From Solidesulfovibrio aerotolerans (lineage in GTDB: Bacteria > Desulfobacterota > Desulfovibrionia > Desulfovibrionales > Desulfovibrionaceae): 64,000 nucleotides of DNA. A model generated the notes under the pieces. That model saw only the letters and a list, made by a program, of their open reading frames with translations, ran no database searches and was not told the origin of the DNA. The stretch spans positions 23,535 to 87,534 of the forward strand of contig NZ_WVUD01000015.1 in the NCBI RefSeq assembly GCF_009856865.1, written 5' to 3'. A program made the translations under genes and the position numbers. Shown here in pieces: positions 7,329-15,228 of the stretch; position 1 is the first letter of the stretch; the number at the start of each line of letters is the position of its first letter.

Positions 7329-8267
7329 CTATTTCAACCAAATCACAGCCTGATCGTCAACCTTGTAACCATCGCCGTTCGCGTAGACCAATATTTTCAA
7401 TTTATCGACACTGTTCAATTTCTTTGCAACAGCAGTAGTCATATTGATAAGCTCTTCCACGTAAAACATATGTAAAGTCGAAGTTCTAATCATGTCAAAT
7501 TGAGCAGCAATACTTTTATGCCCATTACTTTCAAGAATTTGCATGCAGCGAGTTATTCCAGGTCCACGAGGGTTCAACGGTTCTGTCCAGATAGATTCAG
7601 GGTCACATTCTAAAACAGAAGAAAGCATTTGTTCAAAGCTTGCAGTATCATTTCCAATTCCAGGCAATACCGGGCAAATCATTCCAAAGGTTTTAATCCC
7701 CAGGGAGTGGGCTTTTATCATAGTATCAATACGTTCAGATATCATGGAAGCGTTTGGTTCTATCAACTTTATGATGTTTTCTTTTGAAACTGGACTTGTA
7801 ATGCTTAATCCAATTCTAATGCGGTCTCCAAATTGCTTGATGATATCAAAATCATTTTGAACGGCAGCATTCTTTGTCAGGATTCTAACTTTGCACTTCG
7901 ATTTGACAAGAACTTGTTCTAGAATCTTTCTTCCAAGATTATGTTTCTGTGCTTCTGGTGACCAACAGTCAGTTATTGTGCTGATCATGACCATATCTTC
8001 TGGACCTAAATTGCTTATCTGTCTACCAACTCTAATTGCTGTCCATGGATCAACTATAGAATTACCTTGTTCAAAATATTGAAAAGAAGAAACACCAATA
8101 TTTCGAAAAAGAGCGTGGGTTCGTAAAAGAGAAGGCGTAGAGCAATAAGCACAACCATGTCCACAGATTAACCCTCCATTTATAGCATGGGTTGCTAAAT
8201 ATTTTTTCTTGAATTCATCCGACTTTGTGACACCAACACTTCGTTGAAACTCTTTGATTTCATTCAT
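7329..8267 (-). CDS. Radical SAM protein, SplB/COG1533-like
   Basis: The 312-residue product has the C-x3-C-x2-C iron-sulfur signature (CGHGCAYC, about residues 35-42). The spacing matches the spore-photoproduct-lyase-like group of radical SAM enzymes. TDCWSPEAQKHNLGRKILE (about 100-118) and KCKVRILTKN (about 126-135) match the TDCYqP and LTKS-type motifs of that group. The substrate cannot be deduced. The ATG at 8267 is preferred over 8273 because AGGA sits five bases upstream. The gene lies downstream of the TGT-like gene, with a terminator between, so it is probably transcribed separately. Confidence 0.85.
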   Translation of the reverse strand: MNEIKEFQRSVGVTKSDEFKKKYLATHAINGGLICGHGCAYCSTPSLLRTHALFRNIGVSSFQYFEQGNSIVDPWTAIRVGRQISNLGPEDMVMISTITDCWSPEAQKHNLGRKILEQVLVKSKCKVRILTKNAAVQNDFDIIKQFGDRIRIGLSITSPVSKENIIKLIEPNASMISERIDTMIKAHSLGIKTFGMICPVLPGIGNDTASFEQMLSSVLECDPESIWTEPLNPRGPGITRCMQILESNGHKSIAAQFDMIRTSTLHMFYVEELINMTTAVAKKLNSVDKLKILVYANGDGYKVDDQAVIWLK

Positions 8268-8432
8268 AATCATCCTGCTTTTGTTTCTAATTGGTTTGGT
8301 TGTTTTACCATACGACAGGGATTTTACACGAAATATTTACATTCACATCTTGTAATATCTATAATTTTGTGTTTCTTTAGTGCAGAAAAATGTCAATGAA
8401 CGCAAAAGATATGCTTATAGGCAAATAAAACA

Positions 8433-8460
8433 GAAAAAGGGCACTTTCGTACCCTTTTTC
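8433..8460 (-). terminator. Terminator between the TGT-like and radical SAM genes
   Basis: GAAAAAGGG and CCCTTTTTC pair around a ten-base loop. Read leftwards, the T-rich arm is followed by TGTTTT. Confidence 0.8.
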
Positions 8461-8550
8461 ATTATCGAACATCGGTGTTTGTTGTAATGGTATTCGTAGT
8501 ATACGTTTTGCTACTAAGTGGATAAAATTTTGCAATAACTACTGAAGATT

Positions 8551-9444
8551 TCACCAAGTATCAAATACTAATCCATCAGATATTTGCCGTTCAGTAATTT
8601 TTTTCTCCAAACTGCTGAAGTAAAAAGAATTTGCAACAGTTCTTAAAATAGTTTCTGTAGCCAGATCATTCTTAGTTAAACCAAGATTCGTGTAGATGTA
8701 GTCTTGGTACTCTTCGAGTATATTATACTTTTTGTATTTATGACCATCAATAAAATCATCGTTTGTATTGCCGTTTCTGTCTTCAGGCAAAAAAGAGAAT
8801 GTAACTTCTTCTTTCATAAGTTCAGAATAAAATATAACTCTACCAACACTCACCCATCGAGCAAAAGACGAACAATCAGTAGACCAAGCTTTCAATCCAA
8901 GCAATCTTTTGTAACTACCATATGCAAAAACATGGACTTTAAAATTATGGGTATAAAATAATTCGACAACATCTTTCAAATGTTGTGGGTCTTTGCTTAA
9001 AGTTGAACCAATAGCGATTTTATCATAGTAGCCTTCAAACGATAGAAAGTGGTTAATTTCTTGCTTTGTAAAACTATGTATAACTGGAACTGGTCTATGT
9101 CCATTGTCTTCCAAATATATTTGGTTGGCCCAGTTGATTTCTAATGGATCACCATCAAATTTTTCGTCATAGTTAAAATAAAAATTGAATAAATGTTTCC
9201 GCCTTGTTAAAAACTTCGAGTATATTTTGACGTTACTTTTGTGCTTTAATGTGCCTTGATTTAAAGCCCATACTCCAGAGTCAAGTATTAATGAGTTTAT
9301 ATTTTTAGGTTTTTCTTCGATCATCCTCAATGTCTCTGGGCCATCAGTCCGATAGGATCTTAAGACATTAATTTTGGACTCAGGGCTTCTCGAATTAAGT
9401 TTACTCAAAATATCAGCTGTTATTGATGATTGATAAATTCGCAT
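8551..9444 (-). CDS. TGT-fold protein resembling DpdA-type transglycosylases
   Basis: The 297-residue product has features of tRNA-guanine transglycosylase-like proteins: SLILDSGVWAL (about 51-61) near a first barrel strand, RPVPVIHSFTKQEI in the middle, KVHVFAYGSYKRLL (about 169-182), then WSTDCSSFARWVSVGRV (about 187-203). Phage and island DpdA-like proteins show the same order, with HxFG followed by a DS/DC-S-W segment. DpdA proteins insert 7-deazaguanines into DNA. No typical zinc-binding C-terminus of housekeeping TGT is present. The start at 9444 follows the upstream stop codon. The assignment is by motif inspection and is not certain. Confidence 0.55.
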   Translation of the reverse strand: MRIYQSSITADILSKLNSRSPESKINVLRSYRTDGPETLRMIEEKPKNINSLILDSGVWALNQGTLKHKSNVKIYSKFLTRRKHLFNFYFNYDEKFDGDPLEINWANQIYLEDNGHRPVPVIHSFTKQEINHFLSFEGYYDKIAIGSTLSKDPQHLKDVVELFYTHNFKVHVFAYGSYKRLLGLKAWSTDCSSFARWVSVGRVIFYSELMKEEVTFSFLPEDRNGNTNDDFIDGHKYKKYNILEEYQDYIYTNLGLTKNDLATETILRTVANSFYFSSLEKKITERQISDGLVFDTW

Positions 9445-9445
9445 G

Positions 9446-10360
9446 CTATTTTTCCCAATCAAGACCTTCTTCTTTACATTTTATTTTAAAAAGTTCTGTT
9501 ATGTAGTGTGCACCATCTTCTAAGAGATAAAGTTCGATTGATTTCATGGGATATCTTTGATCAATTGCTTGCTTTCCGAGTTTTGTAAGGTTTTCTAGAA
9601 GCAAAGCTAGTTCTCGGCATCTTGCAATTTGTTGTTTTCTAGGTTTTGTTTCAGGAGTTTCAAAATCAATCATATTTAGAAGTGTTACTGTTGGATTTTT
9701 TGATTCGTACAATTTATCTAACAGCTTTTTGTCAAATTTTAATCCAACTTCTACTGCATCTGCTATATGCTCAAGCTGTATATTTATTTTTTTCTTTTTA
9801 AATAATTTTTCGTTAATTATGAATGCTTCAACTAGTATTGTGAACATTTCAAAGTCATCTTCTTTGTCAAGGTCAAGGGTGTATGAAATGTTTTGAAATA
9901 TTTTATCGATTGGGTCGGTAAACTTATGAGTGTCAACTGCTTGAGCCAGTGCCTTAATTCTTTTCCAGCCCAGGTTGTAGTACTTTTCGATGTCTTTCAG
10001 TTTGGCTACTTTTTGTCGTATTTTTCGTTCTTCAGTGCTTAAATTAAAATGTGTTATTGCAAATACTTCCCATGTTCCGTATGTGCATGTTTGTTTTGCT
10101 TTCAATATTATCTTGCCTGATTGTATTCTTAAGATTGCTTGCCAGATGTCGTCTTTATGTGAATCCAGGCGTATGCGTATTTCAAGGTCTGTATAGGCTC
10201 GTTTTAACTTCTCTAAGTTTTCTTCTGAATCTGATAATTTCTCCTTGATTAAAATGTCAATAGCTTCAACTTCAGGGCATTCATTTGGGTGTTTTCTTTG
10301 GTTTTGGTTGGGTTCTTGTTGATTTGCTAGTACGGGCAAGTTGTTATCATTCTCTATCAT
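9446..10360 (-). CDS. Unknown island protein, DUF3102-like N-terminal half
   Basis: The 304-residue product is mostly helical and charged. Residues about 70-120 (AILRIQSGKIILKAKQ..YGTWEVFAITHFNLSTEERKIRQKVAKL) resemble the DUF3102 pattern of a helix, a KxxxxHGxW loop and a helix-turn-helix-like stretch, seen in phage and plasmid proteins of unknown role. The start at 10360 is chosen because GGAG lies six bases upstream. The gene abuts the TGT-like gene (stop at 9446, next start at 9444), so the two are co-transcribed and possibly translationally coupled. Confidence 0.6.
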   Translation of the reverse strand: MIENDNNLPVLANQQEPNQNQRKHPNECPEVEAIDILIKEKLSDSEENLEKLKRAYTDLEIRIRLDSHKDDIWQAILRIQSGKIILKAKQTCTYGTWEVFAITHFNLSTEERKIRQKVAKLKDIEKYYNLGWKRIKALAQAVDTHKFTDPIDKIFQNISYTLDLDKEDDFEMFTILVEAFIINEKLFKKKKINIQLEHIADAVEVGLKFDKKLLDKLYESKNPTVTLLNMIDFETPETKPRKQQIARCRELALLLENLTKLGKQAIDQRYPMKSIELYLLEDGAHYITELFKIKCKEEGLDWEK

Positions 10361-10439
10361 GTTCATCTCCAAAAAATAATCAGTAATTTAAGGTAGTTAG
10401 CATAAAAAGACGAACTTTCCGACGATCTGTTCTAACCAG

Positions 10440-10646
10440 CTAAAATGACTGAAAAAAATGTGCAAGTGAGACAGCAGTGACCTTTTTGCCGAGATACCTC
10501 CTGGAATTATCTTTATCTATACCAAAGTTCTCCCGACGCAATGTCGCATAAAAGTGATGAAGCGGTTGAATAAAATAGGGTGGTAATAAACACAGTGCAG
10601 GTGTTTTCCCTTCATATTCGACTTTAACACTGGTTAATTGCTGCAT
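10440..10646 (-). CDS. Small hypothetical protein (68 aa)
   Basis: A basic 68-residue frame with an AGGAAG ribosome site five bases before the ATG. The composition is typical of a folded small protein (Tyr, Phe, Leu and His rich, no low complexity), but no family was recognised. It precedes the DUF3102-like and TGT-like pair with a gap of about 80 bases and could be the first gene of that operon. Confidence 0.45.
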   Translation of the reverse strand: MQQLTSVKVEYEGKTPALCLLPPYFIQPLHHFYATLRRENFGIDKDNSRRYLGKKVTAVSLAHFFQSF

Positions 10647-11027
10647 GTGACTTCCTGGTACTATTATTTTGCTGTTACTTTTTTAAAAAATTTGTATTAG
10701 AGTGCGCACTTGTCATTGACTTTTGGTAATTACCTTTGAGGTTGAAGTCAAGTGCCGGTGGCGCGGCCAAATGTGTCGGTGGATACCTTTTTTCACTGTG
10801 AGATTGCAGTAAATATGCTCAATTTACCACTTTTATCCCAATTTTTAGGGGGTAGTGCTCGAAAATCCGTGTTTAGAGATTAGGATTTACCACTCATCTG
10901 GTGGTTCTTGGTTGCTATTGGGTTTTTTGCACCACTTTTGCTCGAAGAGCAACGCACTTATTTCCTCGTATTTTTGTATAGAATTTGTGCGTTACAAATC
11001 GAATAAAATCAGTATGTTTTGAAAGAA
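10647..11027. other. Intergenic region, no gene seen
   Basis: AT-rich with a short GC-rich segment near 10750-10790. It contains the leader of the 68-residue gene and the 3' flank of the DUF6573-like gene. No repeat or RNA was recognised. Confidence 0.35.
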
Positions 11028-11417
11028 CTAATCGTCCTCGTGCAGCATCAAGGTCAGAACTGGCTCCCCCTGATCACCAGGGCCAATGTGCGCGATGACC
11101 TCGACTGTCTCCGTTTTCCCAGGGGCCATGAGGAAAGCAACCCGGACTGTCGCTCGATCCGCGCCGGCATGATTCTTTCTGGCAGCGCACAGCACAAGGA
11201 ACAGGAGGTCGTGGAGGCGGCCAGCTGTGGACTGACCCTCGCCTTCGAGTCCGGTGGGTGGTTCGACGTACCCGTGAAAGAGGGTAGCGGTGACGACGGT
11301 ATTCACCTTGAACCCGACTCCCCTGGCAGCATCGGTGACATCAATGAGAACTCCGTCCTCGATTGCTTGTTGCCGTGTATAAGAATAAATAAGATTCCAT
11401 TCGTTATCGGTGGTCAT
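11028..11417 (-). CDS. DUF6573-like protein
   Basis: The 129-residue product begins with LIYSYTRQQAIEDGVLIDVTDAARGVGF, the characteristic opening of a family common on conjugative elements, plasmids and phages (annotated DUF6573 to my recollection). A central QSTAGRLHDLLFLVLCAAR and a C-terminal EPVLTLMLHEDD also fit. No enzymatic role is known. It overlaps the 75-residue gene upstream by 14 bases, indicating co-transcription. The G+C content here is higher than in the rep section of the island. Confidence 0.75.
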   Translation of the reverse strand: MTTDNEWNLIYSYTRQQAIEDGVLIDVTDAARGVGFKVNTVVTATLFHGYVEPPTGLEGEGQSTAGRLHDLLFLVLCAARKNHAGADRATVRVAFLMAPGKTETVEVIAHIGPGDQGEPVLTLMLHEDD

Positions 11418-11631
11418 CTTCTTGATCCTGTTCTTGAGTGGTTAGAAGGGCATCGAGTTTGATCCGAAAGCTATTGCATAATTCAAGACCTACCTCGGCA
11501 CATGAACGGGTCATGTCGTCATGGATTCCTTCAGATTGTTTGCTCATGATCTTGAAAAGTTGTTCAATCGGATGAAATCCATTGATTATTTCCGTTTTTA
11601 GATCAAGAAGGTCTTGATGATCTTTCCCCAT
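11404..11631 (-). CDS. Small acidic hypothetical protein (75 aa)
   Basis: The product is helical, acidic and ends in TTQEQDQEDDHR. A GGCGAG site precedes the start. Its end overlaps the start of the DUF6573-like gene, and a 51-codon gene lies upstream on the same strand. No family was recognised. Confidence 0.5.
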   Translation of the reverse strand: MGKDHQDLLDLKTEIINGFHPIEQLFKIMSKQSEGIHDDMTRSCAEVGLELCNSFRIKLDALLTTQEQDQEDDHR

Positions 11632-11721
11632 CGTTCTCGCCTTTGTTTTATAAAGGTTGTCAGGAATGTTTTATGTTGTGGAAGTTTCTCAAGAAGAAGT
11701 GCTGGGACTAAGAAAGTTCGC

Positions 11722-11750
11722 AGGATGCTATTGCTAACACCCTGCGAAGT
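11722..11750 (-). terminator. Terminator after the 51-residue gene
   Basis: TTCGCAGG and CCTGCGAA pair around a loop of about a dozen bases; leftwards CTTTCTT follows. Confidence 0.65.
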
Positions 11751-11761
11751 CGGCATAAAAC

Positions 11762-11917
11762 TTACTCGTCGGAAGCGTCGTTCATCTCCTGAACGAACTG
11801 CTCCTGGTCGGCAGGAGACATACGCTCGAAGGAGTCATGCATCTCTTCACGTTCAGGATCAGGACCGAGGTCAGGTGCGCCAGGGATAAAGACGGGGCCA
11901 AAGGGATTCTCAACCAT
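11762..11917 (-). CDS. 51-residue acidic microprotein
   Basis: An ATG at 11917 is preceded by CGGAGG at a good spacing, and the frame runs 51 codons to a TAA, followed by a terminator. The product starts MVENPFGPVFIPGAPD and ends in an acidic helix with MSPADQEQFVQEMNDASDE. Pro/Gly-rich and acidic halves suggest an adaptor or inhibitor, but nothing can be assigned. Confidence 0.6.
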   Translation of the reverse strand: MVENPFGPVFIPGAPDLGPDPEREEMHDSFERMSPADQEQFVQEMNDASDE

Positions 11918-12340
11918 AGGAATTACCTCCGTTTAACTGGGATCGAGATGGAATGTCGCAGGTGCCGGTACTCGGGTGAGAGTACCCTAGGCTCGGGGGC
12001 CAGGTCACGGTGAAGGTGGAGTGGTTGGGACAGCGAGCACTGGAAACGGACATTGGGCTTAAACTGGGATTCCCTAGGGTTTTGGCCCAGGGGGAGACAA
12101 AGGGGGGAGGCCACTGGGAAAGCCCCAGGAAGGGGGCCTAGGGCGCGAATTAGCGGGATGTCCGGGTGGGTAGGCTAAGTCGGGATGATATGGGGGAGAA
12201 AATTCCCCTTAGTACTGATAACCGAAAAGTACAAAGAACTAGGGAAGTGCTTTGAAACATGAAAATTAAGTTGTTTATAGGTAAAGCTTGGGTATGGATG
12301 GAATATTGTTACAAACTATCTAAAATTAAAATATATCACT
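11918..12340. other. GC-rich non-coding patch D
   Basis: Bases about 11930-12200 are dominated by G runs, unlike the AT-rich flagellin gene beside them. They contain AAAGCCCCAGGAAGGGGGC at 12119-12137, shared with patch E, and ACGGACATTG about 65 bases before it, again as in patch E. No gene is visible. The last 140 bases are AT-rich and form the 3' flank of the flagellin. Confidence 0.5.
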
Positions 12341-13852
12341 TTATCCCTGGATGATTTGTAATGCCATCTTTGGCAATGAGTTCGCTTGAGCTAACATGGC
12401 AACTGAAGCTTGTGTAAGTATTTGCTCTTTCACGAATGAAGTCATTTCTTCTGCAACATCTGTGTCAGATATTTGCGATTCAGCGGCATGGAGATTTTCT
12501 GCTTGGGTTTGTATGTTTGAAATAGTGTTTTCAAGTCGATTCTGTGTTGCTCCAAGGTTGGCTCGAATTTTGTCTTTCTTGACTATGGCTTGATTTAGAG
12601 ATTCCAACGCATTTTCTGCGCCTTCTTGTGTGTCTATCCTTGTACTAGCTATCCCAAGATTATCTGTCGAAACAGATCCAATACCTACATTGTAATAATC
12701 CTCTTCTTTTTTGTTGCCTGTCCCGAAATGTACGGTTATGTCGTTGATGTCGGGTGTACTGTCTTGTAGTAGGCTAACATCACCGCTCACATCGTAATAA
12801 TCCTTAATAGCATCTGGAGATAGTGCTTTATCATAAATTCGAACGTCATCCATTGAACCGTCAAAACGTTCGTAAGCATGCACTGCCTGAAAAGGGTCGT
12901 AGCCAAAATAGGTATCAGCAAGAAATGCAACGTTTCCTGTCCCATTGTTAGAACTAATTACCTCATCACCATCCAGGTATAGACGATACTGGCCGTTGTC
13001 ATATGTATTTGTAACAAGATGCCAATTATTTAAAGAAGGCATAGTTGGAGACAAATAGTGGTTTGTGTAGACACTATTTGAATACCATACTTCAATATTG
13101 CCTGCTGAATTTAATTGAATCTCATATCTTCTCTTTCCTGAAGGTGCATTAGATGTAAATAATTGCTGTTCTTGTCCGGTCAAACTGTTCGTATTGAACC
13201 AAAACTGGATAGTAAATTTATCACCTGTCATGCCAAAGTCAGTGGTTAAACCACTGTTCGTACCATTGAATTCAATTGCGCTACTACCCTCGACCCCAGT
13301 TACAAATGATGTACCAGTAGAAGTGGAAGTGTATCCATTTCCTGATGTATCATTAATCGTGCCATTGAAATCTAAGTTGAACATCATATCGTCGGATAAT
13401 TGATTCTTTGTTGTTTCAATCCTTGTTAAATCTCCATTCAGTAATTTTGTCCCATTGAACTCTGTTGATTGTGCGATTCGTTCAATTTCTGATTTCATTG
13501 CCTGAAATTCAGAGTCAATAATTATTCTTTGATCTGATGTATATGTTCCAGTTGCTGCTTGTTCCGCAAGTTCTTTCATACGAATCAACTTTTCATCAAC
13601 AATTTGTAAAGCTCCATCAGCAGTCTGAATCATTGAGATAGCATCGTTAGCGTTCCTGATTCCTTGGTTCAAGGTGCTGACATCAGATCGCATCAACTCA
13701 CGGACTGCGAGTCCGGCAGCGTCGTCGGCGGCTGAATTGATACGCAATCCAGACGACAGCCGCTGGATAGAAGTGCTCATCGCCCCATAGTGGGCTGACA
13801 AATTCCTGGCGGAATTCATCGCCATGAGGTTGTGGTTTATGATCAATGCCAT
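12341..13852 (-). CDS. Flagellin with inserted LamG/concanavalin-like domain
   Basis: The 503-residue protein has canonical flagellin ends: residues 1-145 (MALIINHNLMAMNSARNL, SSGLRINSAADDAAGLAV) and about 400-503 (RANLGATQNRLENTI to AQANSLPKMALQIIQG). These form the D0/D1 coiled coil of the filament. Between them, residues about 155-353 are a LamG-type jellyroll, with LDFNGTINDTSGNG, FWFNTNSL, WHLVTNTYDNGQYRLYLDG and FDGSMDDVRIYDKALS. This domain would be displayed on the filament surface and commonly binds glycans. GGAAGGAG lies seven bases before the start. No other flagellar genes are nearby, so it is probably an accessory flagellin carried by the island. Confidence 0.92.
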   Translation of the reverse strand: MALIINHNLMAMNSARNLSAHYGAMSTSIQRLSSGLRINSAADDAAGLAVRELMRSDVSTLNQGIRNANDAISMIQTADGALQIVDEKLIRMKELAEQAATGTYTSDQRIIIDSEFQAMKSEIERIAQSTEFNGTKLLNGDLTRIETTKNQLSDDMMFNLDFNGTINDTSGNGYTSTSTGTSFVTGVEGSSAIEFNGTNSGLTTDFGMTGDKFTIQFWFNTNSLTGQEQQLFTSNAPSGKRRYEIQLNSAGNIEVWYSNSVYTNHYLSPTMPSLNNWHLVTNTYDNGQYRLYLDGDEVISSNNGTGNVAFLADTYFGYDPFQAVHAYERFDGSMDDVRIYDKALSPDAIKDYYDVSGDVSLLQDSTPDINDITVHFGTGNKKEEDYYNVGIGSVSTDNLGIASTRIDTQEGAENALESLNQAIVKKDKIRANLGATQNRLENTISNIQTQAENLHAAESQISDTDVAEEMTSFVKEQILTQASVAMLAQANSLPKMALQIIQG

Positions 13853-14529
13853 CCGACGGCATCTCCTTCCAGGTCCTAAGCGGTTTCACTCATTCTCGAT
13901 GGCAATTATTTCCGGTGTCCCAGCACCTACATCACTAGAGATCGTGAGACGGTGGGAAAAAAGGGCAGTCAGGATAGTTTCCATGATACTCAATGCATTT
14001 CGCATACCCGGTTTGCTCATCCGAATTTTATTCTTGAGTAGACAGCCGGTATACTCATATAATATGTTTAAATATCAGATTGTTAGGTAAGTAATCGCCG
14101 GCGGAACAGGAATAGAAATGTGTTCGAAAATTGGGGTAAACCGATCAGATGGTTCTGCCAAAAGACTGACGTTCGAACGGGATCATGAAGGAATCCGGTA
14201 CGGGAAGGTTACCCATTCCTTGGGGAAGTGGTCACGGGGGCGGCGGGATTATACTGGAAGAACCCTGACTCAAAACGGACAACGGACATTGCCCCGGAAC
14301 GGTCCAGGACTGGGTTTGGTGGTCCCGGGGATAGAAGGGGGCGGATGACAGGGGAAAGCCCCAGGAAGGGGCCGGTAGAGAGCAGGGGAGGGGTGTCCTG
14401 AGAATGAGGAGCCGTGCCGTTCCCGAACCCAAAAGCGGAAGAAAATTTTATGCGTAATTTTCTAGTGGGTAATTGACATCTTCTCCAAACCGGAGCTATA
14501 GCGAAAAAAAGTTCCTAAAGGAGATATCT
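13853..14529. other. Flagellin leader and GC-rich patch E
   Basis: The first 200 bases are the leader of the leftward flagellin gene. Bases about 14100-14450 are a G-run-rich patch without a gene. It has AAAGCCCCAGGAAGGGGC at 14355-14372 and several GGGG tracts that could form quadruplexes. The last 60 bases lead into the MucR-like gene. Confidence 0.45.
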
Positions 14530-15105
14530 ATGATTGACAAAAAGACCTGGGATGATGCCTTTAACCTTGCGAAAGCTCAAGTACGGCATGGAAATGCTGA
14601 CTATTCAGACCTTAGAAGTGTGACAGAAGAAATTTATAAACAAATGATTGATATTAAAGATGTGCCAGACACGTATGATGTCACTCCAACTAGTGCTCAA
14701 AATAAAAGACTTGCTTCTTCTGACAGTAAGTTTAAGCATGAAGTCGTTAATGGTAAAGTAAGGTGTGCTATCTGTGGTAAGCTTTTTAAATCTATATCAC
14801 AAAATCATTTAAACACACATGAAAACATTCTTCGTGATGACTACATGATAAAGTACGGTGTTAACGATAAGGAGATGCAAGGAACAATCGAGCGTCATGC
14901 CAAGACGGGCGATGACAACTCACTTACTATCCTTAGTTATGTCATGAAAGAGTACAACCTGAAGAGGGCAGAAGCAAAGCCTTTTGTGATTAAACAAGGA
15001 TTCACAGACCTTGTAGATTTGATGGCACAAGCAAAAGAGAAGGGTATTTCTGCGCTTGAACTCTTGAAAGAGAAAGTTCCTGTTCCTAAAAAGAAAAAAG
15101 AGTAG
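14530..15105 (+). CDS. MucR/Ros-family zinc-finger regulator
   Basis: The 191-residue product starts at 14530, eight bases after AAAGGAG. Residues about 74-110 (NGKVRCAICGKLFKSISQNHLNTHENILRDDYMIKYGVND) match the Ros/MucR zinc finger: C79, C82, H93 and H97, followed by the yrxkyg helix. The family regulates virulence, motility and polysaccharide genes in alphaproteobacteria and is common in Desulfovibrio islands. Here the finger is central, preceded by a helical region and followed by a helical tail with a basic C-terminus. It sits between the flagellin and the secretin, either of which could be a target. Confidence 0.75.
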   Translation: MIDKKTWDDAFNLAKAQVRHGNADYSDLRSVTEEIYKQMIDIKDVPDTYDVTPTSAQNKRLASSDSKFKHEVVNGKVRCAICGKLFKSISQNHLNTHENILRDDYMIKYGVNDKEMQGTIERHAKTGDDNSLTILSYVMKEYNLKRAEAKPFVIKQGFTDLVDLMAQAKEKGISALELLKEKVPVPKKKKE

Positions 15106-15135
15106 GGTTTCACCGTACTCATGAAAATTTAGAAG

Positions 15136-15175
15136 CCCACGTCTGTCATGTTAAGTGGTGGACGTGGGTTTTTTT
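15136..15175 (+). terminator. Terminator of the MucR-like gene
   Basis: CCCACGTC and GACGTGGG pair and are followed by seven T. Confidence 0.88.
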
Positions 15176-15228
15176 ATGGATGTTCTTCATCCCCGCAGTG
15201 CCCAAAATGGAAACTCTTGGTGGACAGG

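Noticed and set aside
11019..11462. A 147-codon rightward frame opposite the DUF6573-like gene
   Set aside because: It is the antisense shadow of two genes whose products look real, and it has no family resemblance.
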